This document shows, piece by piece, positions 51,335-63,608 of a stretch of 64,000 nucleotides of DNA. This DNA comes from Sinotaia quadrata (Eukaryota > Mollusca > Gastropoda > Architaenioglossa > Viviparidae), in contig CM054182.1 of NCBI GenBank assembly GCA_028829895.1, positions 91,860,546 to 91,924,545 on the forward strand, in the 5' to 3' direction. The position numbers and the translations under genes are program-made. Position 1 is the stretch's first letter, and every line of letters begins with the position of its first letter. The notes under the pieces are model-generated. The model had not been told where the DNA came from. It saw nothing but the letters and a program-made list of their open reading frames with translations, and did no database searches.

Positions 51335-51680
51335 TGATGGAGACAACTGATCGTACAAGGACATAATTGTATACTTTCAAGGAGACAACTGATCGTACAA
51401 GGACATAATTGTATACTTTCAAGGAGACGACTGATCGTACAAGGACATAATTGTATACTTTCAAGGAGACAACTGATCTACAAGGACATAATTGTATACT
51501 TTCAAGGAGACAACTGATTTACAAGGACATAATTGTATACTTTCAAGGAGACAACTTTCGTACAAGGACATAATTGTATACTTTCAAGGAGACAACTATC
51601 GTACAAGGACATAATTGTATACTTTCAAGGAGACGACTGATCGTACAAGGACATAATTGTATACTTTCAAGGAGACGGTT
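51335..51680. repeat. 42-bp minisatellite, about 8 copies
   Basis: Unit GACAACTGATCGTACAAGGA, CATAATTGTATACTTTCAAG, GA; some copies lack GATC. Confidence 0.96.
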
Positions 51681-52014
51681 GCTGTATGCCTACAGAAATT
51701 CCAGTTTTACAGTTTACAAATTGTTAATACGCATTTCTCCCTGGTCGTGTGGACTGGCCTGTGATTATGACAACAGCCAAAGCATTGAACCAAATACACC
51801 TAACAGCAGTGAGGTATTTTCGACATGTAATCAATCATCTCTTACAAACAAAACACTGATATGACGTGAAACATACCTGTTAATGGTCACGCTTCAAACC
51901 TGGAATTTGAAATAATTATTTGGTGTGAGGTCGTGCAAATAATATCTATTAAACAAATTACATGATTCGCTGCTATGGACCTGTTTGTGATATTTTCAGC
52001 TTTATATAAAATAA

Positions 52015-52290
52015 TATGTATTTCTTAACATAATGATAGCATGATAACATTTCTTTCTTAACATAATGATAGCATGATAATATTTCTTTCTTATCGTAAT
52101 GATTATATGATAATATTTCTTTCTTAATATAATGATAGCATGATAACATTTCTTTCTTAATATAATGATAGTATGATACATTTCTTTCTTATCGTAATGA
52201 TAGTATGATAACATCTCTTTCTTAGCATAATGATAGTATGATAATACTTCTTCCTTAGCATATCGATGGTATAATAGTATTTCTTTCTAT
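52015..52290. repeat. minisatellite of about 31 bp, 8-9 copies
   Basis: Unit ATAATGATAGCATGATAACA then TTTCTTTCTTA. Two GATA words per unit. Confidence 0.94.
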
Positions 52291-52324
52291 AATAATAACA
52301 TCCAATCTTAATAAACTACCTGGA

Positions 52325-52500
52325 AACCACGGACTCGCCCCACTACTAAAAGCAGCGCTCCTCGGAAGTGCCCACATCGTAAAAAAATAAAAAAATCTTG
52401 GATCTTCAAGAATCTTGGTAAGATTCCGAGAACTTGGATCACGCCCGACAGTCAACAGAAGTCGTGGGAAAAGGCTAAATAATAATTTTATAATTTCTTT
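52325..52500 (+). mobile_element. LINE 3' end (R2/R4-like family)
   Basis: Plus-strand frame LLKAALLGSAHIV matches the conserved C-terminal peptide of the family. It is followed by CTTGGTAAGATTCCGAG and a GTGGGAAAAGGCT tail running into AATAATAA. Severely 5'-truncated. Confidence 0.75.
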
Positions 52501-54700
52501 TCAAATAAATTAATATACTTACTAAATAATAATTAAATATGATAATTAATTAAAGAAGAAATTGCTCATTTCATGGCACAATCCAACACTCGTGTTAAGC
52601 TGAACAGGTTGTGCGGCCACAGTTGACGAAACCACATCAAAGATGTTTCAGAAAATGCAAACTGAGCTATAGGCTACAATTGTCATAAAGACACTAACTT
52701 TAAAAGGTAATTAGATGTAGATATCTGGAAAAGAACACTCGACACATTAAAAAAAGGGGGGGGGGAATTAAGACGCAATGAACGATCAAATTTAAAAGTG
52801 AACAACAAACCGCAAATGTTAGTTAACGCAGTAATCCTATACATCACTAAACTGTTACAAGTGACCAACAATACAATTATTATTATTATTATTATTATTA
52901 TACAAACAGCGCTAATAGTAATGTACAAGGAGGAGGAGGAGAGGTGGCAGCAAATGATGATGATAAAAATAATAATAATAACAATAATAATAAAGCAAAT
53001 TGATAAAACACATCTATACCAGAAGCATAACAGAAGCCAACAACGTAATACATGCAACAGCAAAAGAAATAGTAAATGTATACTGCTAAACAAAACTCAG
53101 AAACATAAACACTGAAGAAAAAAACATCATTGAAGACTCGAATAGGAAAGGAAATCAGATTACGTTTTTAAAGATCGGCGAAATGACAAAAATATTGCAT
53201 AATAAGTGAAAGCTAAAGCTTACATTATAAATTTATCAATATCAAATCCATGAAAAAAATAAACTGCAATAAAGAATGCAAAGCCAGGCTAAGAGGACTA
53301 AATCTCTGACTAAGACATAGTGGAACATGTCCACAATTCCAGATGAACATATTTTCGAAACTAATTTCGAGAAACTTGATCTAGAACACAAATAAAATCG
53401 TAAAATAAAACAAGATTCCAAAACCATTCATAACACCAAGACCTGTGGAAACGTTTGGAACAATCCTTAAGTGTTTAAAATCTCAACCAGATGGCTTAAA
53501 AATCTACGAGAAGAAAATAAGAGCACACGTGGGAAGAGTGGTCTCAAAAGTACACATATAGATACCATGAGACAGTGATTGTGTTCTTTTAATGGTTAAA
53601 AAGCAAAGATCCTGGTCTTTAGCAATGGTAAATGTTTTGGTTGGTATGTCTGACACTTCCCCACCCCGCCCATGTGGAAGACCTGCACGATGTTCTAGAT
53701 ACACCCACAATCTTTTCCGGCCTTGATATTTAAAATAAAACAAAAACCTGATTAAGAAAGATCCCTAAACGTTCAGTACCCAAGAATTGACATTCAAGTA
53801 CATGCCTATCAGCCCCTTAAAAATTACTATGGTAAACCACAGCAGACAAGGTGGTGAGTCACATTCAGACAAAGGGGGATTCATATTCAGTCAAGGTAGT
53901 GAGTCACATTTAGACAAAGGCGTGAGTCACAGTTGACCAATGAACAAAAGTGGAGCTAAATCAGAGCAGACAAACGAAAGGACAAATATGCATTTGATAA
54001 TACCGTTACTATGCTAGCAAGAAACGAACTACAAAAATAGCAAAGACGTGGATTGCCTGCACTAAGCTCTCTGACCCAGCACCACATTCTGTGGAAACGT
54101 GGGACAAAGAAACTGTACAGGTTTCGCACAAATAGTTAAAAAGATCTTATGCCAGTATCGGTGGAAAGTGGAAAATCATCCGCCATTACATGAACAATTT
54201 TAATTAATACAGAAGGTAACCAGGTGATACCGTCTCATCATTGATATTCTTTAAATCCTCTTTAATCAATTTGTCAAGCAAACAGGATTACAATGCACTT
54301 CACTCGTCAATCTTCCGTGCATGGATAATCACCAATTTTGTGATCAATGTTGTCAAGATCTTTAGTAAGGTGAAGATAATTCTCATGAAGTGAGGACATT
54401 TCTCAAGGTGAGGACATTTCTCAAGACGTTATGTCAATTCTCGAGAAGTGTAGACTGAAACGTGCTCAAGACAATTCTCTCTAGAATATCAAATCCTCCA
54501 GGTGTCTACAATTTGACAAAAAAATAACGATACGTCAGTAGAGAAAGATTGTACGAATCTAAGGACTTCAGCATCCAACTGCATGCAGGCTGAAATTACA
54601 GATCAAAGTTAAAAATTAAATTTTATAAAAAATAATCTTACATGTCAGCAAACCAAAACTGAGTGACGCTCTAACAAGAAGCAAAATAATAAAACCAAAA
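52500..54700. other. no gene recognised; small repeats
   Basis: Contains an ATT run (about 52878-52900), a poly-G patch at 52757-52766, a short GTGAGTCACATT repeat (53852-53930) and a GAGGACATTTCTCAA repeat (54390-54440). Parts may be the 5' portion of the LINE that follows, but I could not show it. Confidence 0.4.
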
Positions 54701-56840
54701 TGCATATGCCATTACTTTAATCAGTCGTACCACAGGTAATATGTATTGGAAACCAAACTAAAAATCTTAATAGACAGGAAAATAAGAACGCTTTGGACAA
54801 TGCACAAGCAGACATAACATTGAGATGTAGAGGACTCAAAATAATCAAGAATACTACCAAGCTTAATACAACTGCACTAGAAGCCAATGTTGACCACTGA
54901 AAGAAGAGCAATAAAATACATAGGATTAAACCAATTACCACAACAAACAAACTGACTGGGAAGAAAGGAACAAAGCATGCATCAGATAACAGCTGGAGCC
55001 ATAAACCTCTTCATTCCAACATATGCCAGCGCCGGGGGGAAAAACCTCAAGGTAATCAACATGTATATGGCTGGCAGAGACAGATTTCAAAGCAGAGAAA
55101 AATCAAGATATCAACATACAGACGGCGGGTAGAGAGGTTTGAAAGCTGAAACAGAAGCAGTCATCTGTGCAGTGCAAGACTAAGCCCTAAATAATAAATC
55201 CCTCTAGGTACCGGAACTGGAAGAAGACCATAAAGACACGCCGCAATAATACATCAGAATCATTTAGGAAGGTTTTAAGAAAAAGTTAAGAATGATGGCA
55301 AACTGGAACGCCTCAGATTTAGATCAAGTACAATTATTCTGGTTACAGCATCTTACCTCCTTAGATGGCAGCCTTTCTGACTAACTGCAATATATACTGA
55401 AATTACAAACCAGGAACCTTTCCAGCCCCGATGATAAAAAGAAAAATAAGACTGGTTATGAAAGATTCAGAGAAAAGCACAACACTAAACAACTGTCTCC
55501 CATTCATACGCTTATCAACTATGTGCAATTATAATTGATAAAATCGTGTCTCATCTAGAAACAAACAAAATATTAACCAAAGAACAAAAGGGTGCTAGAC
55601 CAGACAGCAGATGAACAAAGGACCAATTAGCAATTGATTAAGCTATAGTTGCTGATAACAAGAAAGAAAGAACAAAGTACGAAACCTTCTACAAGTATCA
55701 ATGACTAGCTGGAAAACCACTCCACTAAGTCAAGTCATTCAGAAAACAGGAATAGGTACAAAATGAAATCAAGACATTCATCAGCTATTTACCTGTATAT
55801 GAACGATCTAAGGCTATATGGTTAAAATGAACATAACAGCAATTCGCTGATCAATACTGTTAAGACGAGTAGTGAGGACATTAACACGAAATTCAGCCTT
55901 GGGAAATGTGGAAGAACTATCGTACAGAAAGGCAAGATCAAAACAACAGAAGGCCTACAATTCCGTATTGGAAAAGTCACAGAGGTTTCAGTGGGAAAGG
56001 GTGTAAATGAATGACGATACTGCAACATTAAGACAATAATCAGAGTGAAGTAAAGTCCAAAGAGCTAAAATGACGATACTGCAACATCAAGACAACATGC
56101 AGAGTGAAGTAAAGTCCAAAGCTAAAATGACGATACTGCAACATCAAGACAACATGCAGAGCGAAGTAAAGACCAAAGCTAAAATGACGATATTTCAACA
56201 TCAAGACAACATGCAGAGTGAAGTAAAGTCCAAAGCTAAAATGACGATACTGCAACATCAAGACAACATGCAGAGCGAAGTAAAGACCAAAGCTAAAATG
56301 ACGATATTTCAACATCAAAACAATATGCAGAGCGAAGTAAAGTCCAAAGCTAAAATGACGATATTTCAACATCAAAACAATATGCAGAGCGAAGTAAAGT
56401 CCAAAGCTAAAATGACGATACTGCAACATCAAGACAACATGCAGAGTGAAGTAAAGACCAAAGCTAAAATGACGATACTTCAACATCAAAACAATATGCA
56501 GAGCGAAGTGAGACCTGTAGATCCCTCAAGACTAATTTTTGTTTAATAGCATAATATGTTAATTTGTTTAATAACATTAAAAATTATTAATCTTTGTATA
56601 AAGTAATAAAATTGGTTTATTAAAATTTTGGTTGGTAATATTAAAATCGTATTAGGAGATAATTTGCGAAAGTGCCCCGAGACTTTGACAGTCTAGGAGC
56701 CTCCACAAGGTTTAATTCAGCACTGGAAGTGCCCACACACATCCTGGGATCTCCCAGAATCTTGGCAAGATTCCGAGTCCTTAGTTCACAACTAACAGTC
56801 AAAAGAAATAGTGGGAAAAGGCTGAATAATAATATTTTTT
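54700..56840 (+). mobile_element. decayed LINE with reverse transcriptase remnants (R2/R4-like family)
   Basis: In shifting + frames with stops, colinear RT fragments can be read: VQLFWLQHLTSL (about 55327), KILTKEQKGARPDS and TKDQLAID (about 55570-55640), SMTSWKTT (about 55699), YMNDLRLYG at 55796-55822, and KFSLGKCGRTIVQKGKI (about 55890). The YMND box stands where an active RT has (F/Y)xDD, so one catalytic Asp is lost. The RT is then interrupted by the 57-bp minisatellite (56011-56515). A 3' end like the other copies follows at 56660-56840 (AATCTTGGCAAGATTCCGAG, GTGGGAAAAGGCT). Dead copy. Confidence 0.78.
56011..56515 (+). repeat. 57-bp minisatellite grown from LINE coding sequence, about 9 copies
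   Basis: Unit TGACGATACTGCAACATCAA, GACAACATGCAGAGTGAAGT, AAAGTCCAAAGCTAAAA. It encodes TILQHQDNMQSEVKSKAK per 19-codon unit. Subtypes (TACTGC or TATTTC; AAAGTCC or AAAGACC) alternate, showing multi-unit duplication steps. Confidence 0.95.
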
Positions 56841-58390
56841 CAAATACATAATCTGTAAAATATAAATAAGCTTTGAAATCCGAAAATGACAAATTTTCTT
56901 TAACGCCAAAAGCACGTGTTTCATTTATACCCGTGCATAATTTAAGATTAAAATGCTAAGGCTTGTTTGAACTCTGAAAACTGAAAATACAATAACTGCA
57001 CACACATACACATAAATACACGCACGAACATATTACAAACTGAACTATGCCGCGACAGCAAAGCAATAGAAAAGTGCGATTATTGGTCTTTAAAACAAAT
57101 GCCATTCGACAACAGCGGCCATTCTTAATTCTGAACTAAACATGCATCATTAACCGATATATATATATAATATATATAAAGTACCCCTCTCTAAAACGAT
57201 TCAAGAGAGGCCAATTTTAAGACTAATAGTATGTAATACGATTATGAAACTCACAACTGTCTGGGTTCACTGCTAATCGCTGGACCCAACGTTAATACGT
57301 AATCTCATATAAATAGCAAAATAATTCGGACCTATCCGAACATTGCATGACATTCAGGGGTAAGGACTTTCTATCGTTGAAATAAAAACAAAACTTCGTT
57401 GATTGGTAAATGCTATAGAATTATAGATCGTTTTTAACTCAAATTATACAGAGTCAAAAAGTCTCACTCATTCCATGACCCGAAAGATCACACTCCGTAA
57501 AGGGAGGTTACTTCATCGAAATTGACATTCTGGAGCAAAGAAAACGAGTTTAGAGACAGAAATAATAGAATGGAAGAATGAGATTACAATCATGCATAAA
57601 CAAAAAGTGTCTGTGATTTTCTTGCTGTGAAATAAAACACAGCTCAAAATCCTGTACACGAGAGATTAATGCTAAACTGAAATGTAAGTTTCATTCCGAA
57701 TTCTTGAGGTATACACGATCTTGAAACATTTTATTAAGTTAACATTTTGATATCTTATTATCTTATTATCATACTAATATTTATTGTTAACAAAAGTTTG
57801 TTTTTAAATAACGTGTGATATATATTTTAAAGTAAGAATTAATTTCTTGGGAATGGAGTGGTGGTGATGGTAATGGTGCTGGTGGTGGTACATGGGGGGT
57901 AGAAAATAAGTTCACCTTTCTAGCGAAGTTCCTTTCAGTAATTAACTAGTTTCACTATAATTGGTCCTTATTTTCTTTCAGAAAAGAAAGAAGGAAAATT
58001 TAAGTAGCGGTCTATTTGTTAGTGGATGCTGATTGGAAATTGGCGTAACAACGTAACGATCACGCACAACAGACAATGAGATGTCCACGTTGACTGACCA
58101 CGTAATGGAGTTCACCTCCGCAAATGCCACAACTGAATAAACCACGGATATCTCTGTTGACAAGACCGCTGGAATGGTTCCTCGTGAAGAGCCGTAATTG
58201 GCTTTCTCAGAACTCTCGTCCCGTCTTGCAGTGTCCTTGCCAATCACAGAGATTTTTCCGCCAAAGCTCTGTAATAACGCGTGTCACAATTGATAATGGA
58301 ACTTGATTGACCTCCCATCCTCAGATGTCAACAGGCTGCTTCAGCACAAAAGTTAAGTCTTGGACGAATGTGTTTCGCGACCTGAGTCTG
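56840..58390. other. no gene recognised
   Basis: A short TA run at 57160-57178 and a GGT-rich patch at 57860-57900. The minus-strand frame at 57978-58247 is hydrophobic in part but matches no family I can defend. Confidence 0.4.
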
Positions 58391-58394
58391 TGAC

Positions 58395-58985
58395 GCTTCG
58401 TGCTAGAAACCCGCTCTTTATAGCGTTTTTGTTCACAAAACATTATTCTTACTAAGCATTCCGCTTTTATAGCGTTCTTGTTTACAAAACATTATTTTTA
58501 ATGAACAGCTCACTATTTATAGCGTTCTTGTTTACAAAACACTATTCTTATAAGTATTAAGCTATGTATAGCGTTCTTGTTTACAAAACATTATTCTTAA
58601 TGAACAGCCCGCTATTTATAGCGTTCTTGTTTACAAAATATATTCTTATAAGCATTCCGCTATTTATAGCGTTCTTGTTTAAAAAACACTATTCTTATAA
58701 GTATTAAGCTATTTATAGCGTTCTTGTTTACAAAACATTATTCTTATAAGCATTCCGCTATTTATAGCGTTCTTGTTTACAAAACATTATTTTTAATGAG
58801 CAGCCCGCTATTTATAGCGCTCTCATTTTCTAAACATTTATTCTTAATGAAAAAGTCCACTCTCTATAGTGTTCTTGTTTACAAAACATTATAGTAAAAT
58901 GAACAGCCCATTTTAAGTTGCTCTCTTGCGAAATAAAAAGCTTATTCTTAATGAACAGCCCGCTCAGCATTACATTCTTGCTTGC
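58395..58985. repeat. minisatellite of about 48 bp, 11-12 copies, forkhead-like motif in most
   Basis: Unit TTTATAGCGTTCTTGTTTAC, AAAACATTATTCTTAATGAA, CAGCCCGC; a shorter variant ends ATAAGCATTCCGC. The right end (58800-58985) is diverged. Confidence 0.94.
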
Positions 58986-59639
58986 GTATTGTAGAATGTT
59001 GTCTTTAACATTCTTGCCTCTAGGTTGTGCAAGTGTTGCTAGGTGTTTGATTGTCATTAGTAACGGCTTCTATCATTACACAACACAAACAATTCCTAAA
59101 ACGTCATGCTAACTGCAAGATTTTGTCGCATGCATACTGACAGACATTCATTTTATCGGTTATTCATCCTTCCCACAAATTAACGTATGACGTCATTTCA
59201 CTTATTCCTTCCCGCTATTCTTGTAAATTCAGCTTACAGATAGTTAACATTATGTACATATCATTCTGGCGTGCAGTTCATAATGCACAAACTGGAATAT
59301 TAATAGTGTTTCTAGACTTCTTGAGTCAGATACTTTCCTTTTAATTAAGCATTAAAGGAGCTCCAACCGAATAAAAATGGCAATCGACTTTAAATGCAGG
59401 GCCCTTGCTAAATAAAATCTTTTGTATCTATAAGAGTCATAAAAGAAATACATTGCTATTATAGTAACATGTTTGTCATCATCGAAAGGCAGGACGATTT
59501 CCCGCCTCATCCAATCTTCACGTCTGCAGACTCTTATTTTTAGACCATTAACATCCCACACCCCTTTCCCAAGCGAGATCAATCAAGCAATTATAATTTG
59601 ATGCAGAATACATCAGCCGTGAACTTAACGCTCGGAGTT

Positions 59640-59664
59640 CTCTCCCTCTCCCTCTCTCTCTCTC

Positions 59665-59745
<81 letters not shown>
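59640..59745. repeat. CT microsatellite
   Basis: Long CT run with one ACT interruption near 59668. Confidence 0.97.
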
Positions 59746-59746
<1 letters not shown>

Positions 59747-59749
59747 TTC

Positions 59750-60390
59750 TGTCTTTAATTTCGGACATTTATTTTTTATTCATTTGTTCCTCACGAAAAA
59801 GAGGGAAGAGGGGAGGGGTAAACCTTCCTTTCTCTCTATCTTCTCTCCTCGGTAATAAACGCTAGTATATGTGGCATTTGGCCTCATCATTTTGCTGTTA
59901 TTAGTTGCGCGAGATACTTTTGCCGATATTTAATTTTCTTTGATGGATCACGGTCGTGATCTGACTGCTCCATCGTCAGTCGAGGTCGCTGTGCTGGTCG
60001 TCCAGCCTGCGAGTTTCCTGGAGTGCGGAGAGCTTTCGCTTCCAGAGTGTTTTCAGAACAGCGTGGGGAAGAGATCGTACACATTCTTGGACTCTCGGAG
60101 ATGTGCGGGGAGAGGGGGTGGTGGCGCTTTTAACTCTCGCTTCCGTACGTGAGGAAGAAAGAAGATATTAAGGAGAGAGTAAGGGGGGAAAGAGGGAGGA
60201 GATTCTGGGTGGATAGGTGGATGTGTGGATCGGGGTGGTGTGTGTTCTTCTGAAAAATGATATAAATATCTTTACACGTATTAAGTTGCTTTCTTCCATA
60301 GCGATGATGTTCCGTATACGAATAAAAGATGATTTGAAGGCTAGACTAAAGTTTCATATCTGTTTTTAAAAAATAAAGCATTTCTGGAAA
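59750..60390. other. no gene recognised
   Basis: 59930-60150 is GC-richer, with short frames on both strands, none recognised. Purine-rich stretch at 60150-60225. Confidence 0.4.
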
Positions 60391-60429
60391 TGAAAGACTA
60401 TTTACTGTTACTTAAAATATTTTATTATT

Positions 60430-61690
60430 TTCTAAGAAATAAAGACATTACGTGTGAGGATACACGCTTAACACTCTTAAGTGAACAAATTGTGCCAGCA
60501 GTACAAGGAAGTGGCAGTGTGTTTACAGCAGCAAATAGGAGTATCAACCTAATGAAAGCAGTCAGTGAACCTAAATGGGAAGCCAAACTAAAATCTGTGC
60601 TGAGCGTGCATCCTGGCTTTTTTATGTCCAGACTGCATTATGCCCCTTTGCTTCTAAATATTAGTAATACGCTAGTAAACAAACTATGTAGCACTCAGGC
60701 CAGGCCACTAAATGTTGCCTGTGCAATTTCACTTTATACTTCTCAACATCAGCTCTATAGTCGAGAGTTGTCAGAAACCAAAACAATTCATTATCAAAGA
60801 AACATCCATCAAAACATATCTCAAACTACAAGCTATACCAATTGACCACCCTGTTAAAATAATCACAGTTAATAATCCTTCTCAGCTTCAACAACTAACA
60901 GAAGAAATTGAAACAGGATTAAGTTTTCTTAATCAAAAAACTATGAAACCTGTTACGAGTTTTCTATCATCTACACCTCTGTGACAACTACAGTCACCCT
61001 AGAGACATAGGCAGTTTGAAAATATTGATAAAGACAAGTTCCCAGACTTAATCAAAATCTATTTCTTGAACTCGTAGAAGACATACAGACAGACAGGAAA
61101 GAGATATACACAGACAGGATAGAGATATGCACAGACAGGATAGAGATATACACGAACAGGATAGATATATACACAGACAGGATAGAGAATACACAGACAG
61201 GATAGAGATATACACAGACGGGATAGAGATGTACACAGACAGGATAGAGATATACACAGACAGGATAGAGATATGCACAGACAGGATAGAGATATACACA
61301 GACAGGATAGAGATATGCACAGACAGGATAGAGATATGCACAGACAGGATAGAGATATGCACAGACAGGATATAGATATATACAGACGGTTCACCTGACC
61401 CATTGACTGACAAGATTGCGACAGTGGTATATATACCTAACAACTCAGACATTATACTAAGCCTGGAGGATAACACTTCAATATTAACAGCTGAAATAAT
61501 GGCTATTCTGATAGGTATCACCAAGGCAATGAAAAACAAACCTGATTATAGTCAATCTTTCATAGCCACTGACCCTTTCAGCAGTAGCTGCACTCCAAAA
61601 TCACAGTGGAGAAAGAGCAGACATTAGCTACAAAACCTATAATAATATTAATTTTAATGGTAAAGGTAACTGTGACACCTCTGAATACCT
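60430..61690 (+). mobile_element. LINE remnant: RT C-terminal part and RNase H
   Basis: Frame 60390-60845 contains SRLHYAPLLLNISNTLVNKL followed by CSTQARPLNVACAI, the post-RT region of RNase H-bearing non-LTR elements (I/Ingi-like). After frameshifts the RNase H domain begins at 61382 with TDGSPDPLTDK. It continues VVYIPNNSDIILSLEDNTSI and LTAEIMAILIGI, keeping the first Asp (TDGS) and Glu (TAE). A later frame gives LSAVAALQNHSGERADI. The element is broken by frameshifts, by a 21-bp repeat array just before the TDGS motif, and by an LTR-like insertion at about 61690. Confidence 0.78.
61090..61385 (+). repeat. 21-bp minisatellite abutting the RNase H motif, about 14 copies
   Basis: Unit ACAGACAGGATAGAGATATA plus C. 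It encodes TDRIEIY/C in the same frame as the following IYTDGS; one stop (GGA TAT AG) separates them. The unit resembles the TATATACAGACGGTTCA at the RNase H start. Confidence 0.93.
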
Positions 61691-62065
61691 ATCAATAGTT
61701 TTGATTATTATTTACTAATTAATGACACATAACTCACTACAATTGATCGAGAGTCTTAATTTATAGTTATTAATAATTATCTAATATGTCTCTCAAGTGG
61801 AGGATTATAAGGGTGTCGTTAATAAACTTTATTCCTACACAATAATAAGATAGACGTTTTACTGTCACATAATGTTCTGCGGGTGGAAACTTCTTACTTA
61901 AGGAGTAATAAAAATCCGTCGTTTATTTATATTTAACCAGCCTCCATCCACCCATTCTTCCTCCAACATAAGGTTTTAATATATGTGCAAGAAGGTTAAT
62001 AAATTTAACAATAATTTTAATGATAATGACGATTGATTAAACATTAGACAATCAATCAGTTATCC
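61690..62065. mobile_element. LTR-like repeat copy C, probably solo
   Basis: Same block order as copies A and B: GATTATTATTTACTAATTAA, AGTTATTAATAATTATCTAA, CCTCCATCCACCCATTCTTC, CAACATAAGGTTTTAATATA and AGAAGGTTAATAAATTTAAC. It is diverged, interrupts the LINE remnant, and no partner copy is seen in the window. Confidence 0.75.
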
Positions 62066-62211
62066 TAGAATAGAAATCAGCAGTCATATTAACATATATG
62101 TACATAACGTTTTCAATGATTGTAGCTGTCACTGGCACGTGTTCACAATCATGCAGCTTGCAACAAGTCACTTTCTTTTGTCTTTAGGTGATGATCCCGT
62201 GCACCCCTTCT

Positions 62212-62465
62212 AGGCACATTACACAACTGTTCCAGAATCTTCAATGTACTTACTATAGTATTACACAACTGTTCCAGAATATTCCATGTACTTACTATAG
62301 TATTACACAACTGTTCCAGAATCTTCCATGTACTTACTATAGTTTTACACAACTGTTCCAGAATCTTCCATGTACTTACTATAGTTTTACACAACTGTTC
62401 CAGAATCTATGTACTTACTATAGTATTACACAACTGTTCCAGAATCTTCCATGTACTTACAAAAG
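62212..62465. repeat. 42-bp minisatellite, 6 copies, each with a heat-shock-element-like core
   Basis: Unit TTACACAACTGTTCCAGAAT, CTTCCATGTACTTACTATAG, TA. Most copies contain TTCCAGAATCTTC, which fits TTC-nn-GAA-nn-TTC; one copy lacks the third part. Confidence 0.95.
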
Positions 62466-63494
62466 TACACCATAGAGAATCATCCAGAACTTTGTATGCG
62501 CTATCAAAGGCACATCACGAGGAATGTTCCAGAACTTTCATTTACAATTTTACACTATTCATGCACACCTCAAGGAATGTTAAAAATAATTTTCATGAAC
62601 TCTCGAGACCAAACTCATGCCTCAATTTTCGCCCTATTGGCTCTTGAACAGAATTCACAGGAATCAAAATACAGTGACATGTTTACTGATACATTTGACA
62701 ACAACGCTGGATACACACACCAAAGTAACCCACTAGAGTACAGTAGGCATTGCAGCATGAAGCAGATACAAGGTTATGAAACAAAAATCAAAGGTGTGCT
62801 CCTTTCATAAGCTGATGCTTGCCTTTATGACCAGACTCGAGTTATGTCAAAATCAAAGTGATTAGAATATGCAATTTCCTTCAACAAAGTAAATTTCAGT
62901 TCATCCCCATTAGATAAAGTTGTTATGAACAACTGTGGAGACTATTAGTCAGAAAAACTATTTATTCGCTTAGAACCTGCGTGTATTGCATCAGCAAGTT
63001 CTAGCATATTCTCCACCTGAGTTGTTTACTCCAAGTCTGGTACCTACAAAAATTATTATCATAAGCAGTGCCCACGGATGGGTTACATTAACAGTGGCAA
63101 CAAATATGTAGCTGCTAAGTTTAAATATAGGGATAGGCAAATTTACTACACCACAGTAACAAGGTTTTAAAACAATATGGAGACCATCACATAAACATAC
63201 TAAGCAATGGATAAGCTGATAAGCAAACAAAATGGTCTTGGAATAGATTACCAATATAAACACCTCTCACTAACCCCACAGGAAACATTTGTACCTCTTA
63301 GAAATCAAATAGTTCAAATTTGGCAAAATCTTTATTCAAAACTAAAAAAAGGCAGACACCCAGGAAGATGGATGGTACGAAATGCGCTATTACGTCGCAG
63401 AAATCAGTTTAACGAAATATTTATAGCATTCAATAAAAAGTCAGGAAATAGTGTTTATTCAAAGATAAAAGTGTTTTATCTGACAATGCAATGA
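62451..63494 (+). pseudogene. decayed reading frame, probably transposon-derived
   Basis: Reading one continuous frame from 62451 gives long open stretches (62451-62807, 63207-63491) joined through a few stops at about 62859, 62943, 63018 and 63168. The middle reads YINSGNKYVAAKFKYRDRQIY. The sequence GGGATAGGCAAATTTACT is also found near 21269, beside LTR-like copy B, which suggests a shared mobile element. I recognise no domain. Confidence 0.4.
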
Positions 63495-63608
63495 AGTAAA
63501 AATAATTTCAGTGCTATAACTTTAATATTAGCTCTACACATTCCTTTCAGTGTGTGTACCTGTATGTAAAAATATCTATTATATACTGGACGCACTTAAC
63601 ACGTCTAT

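Noticed and set aside
57978..58247. Minus-strand frame with a DRY-like peptide and hydrophobic stretch, considered as a GPCR or Cys-loop exon
   Set aside because: Resemblance is a few residues only, with no flanking domain or consistent splice sites.
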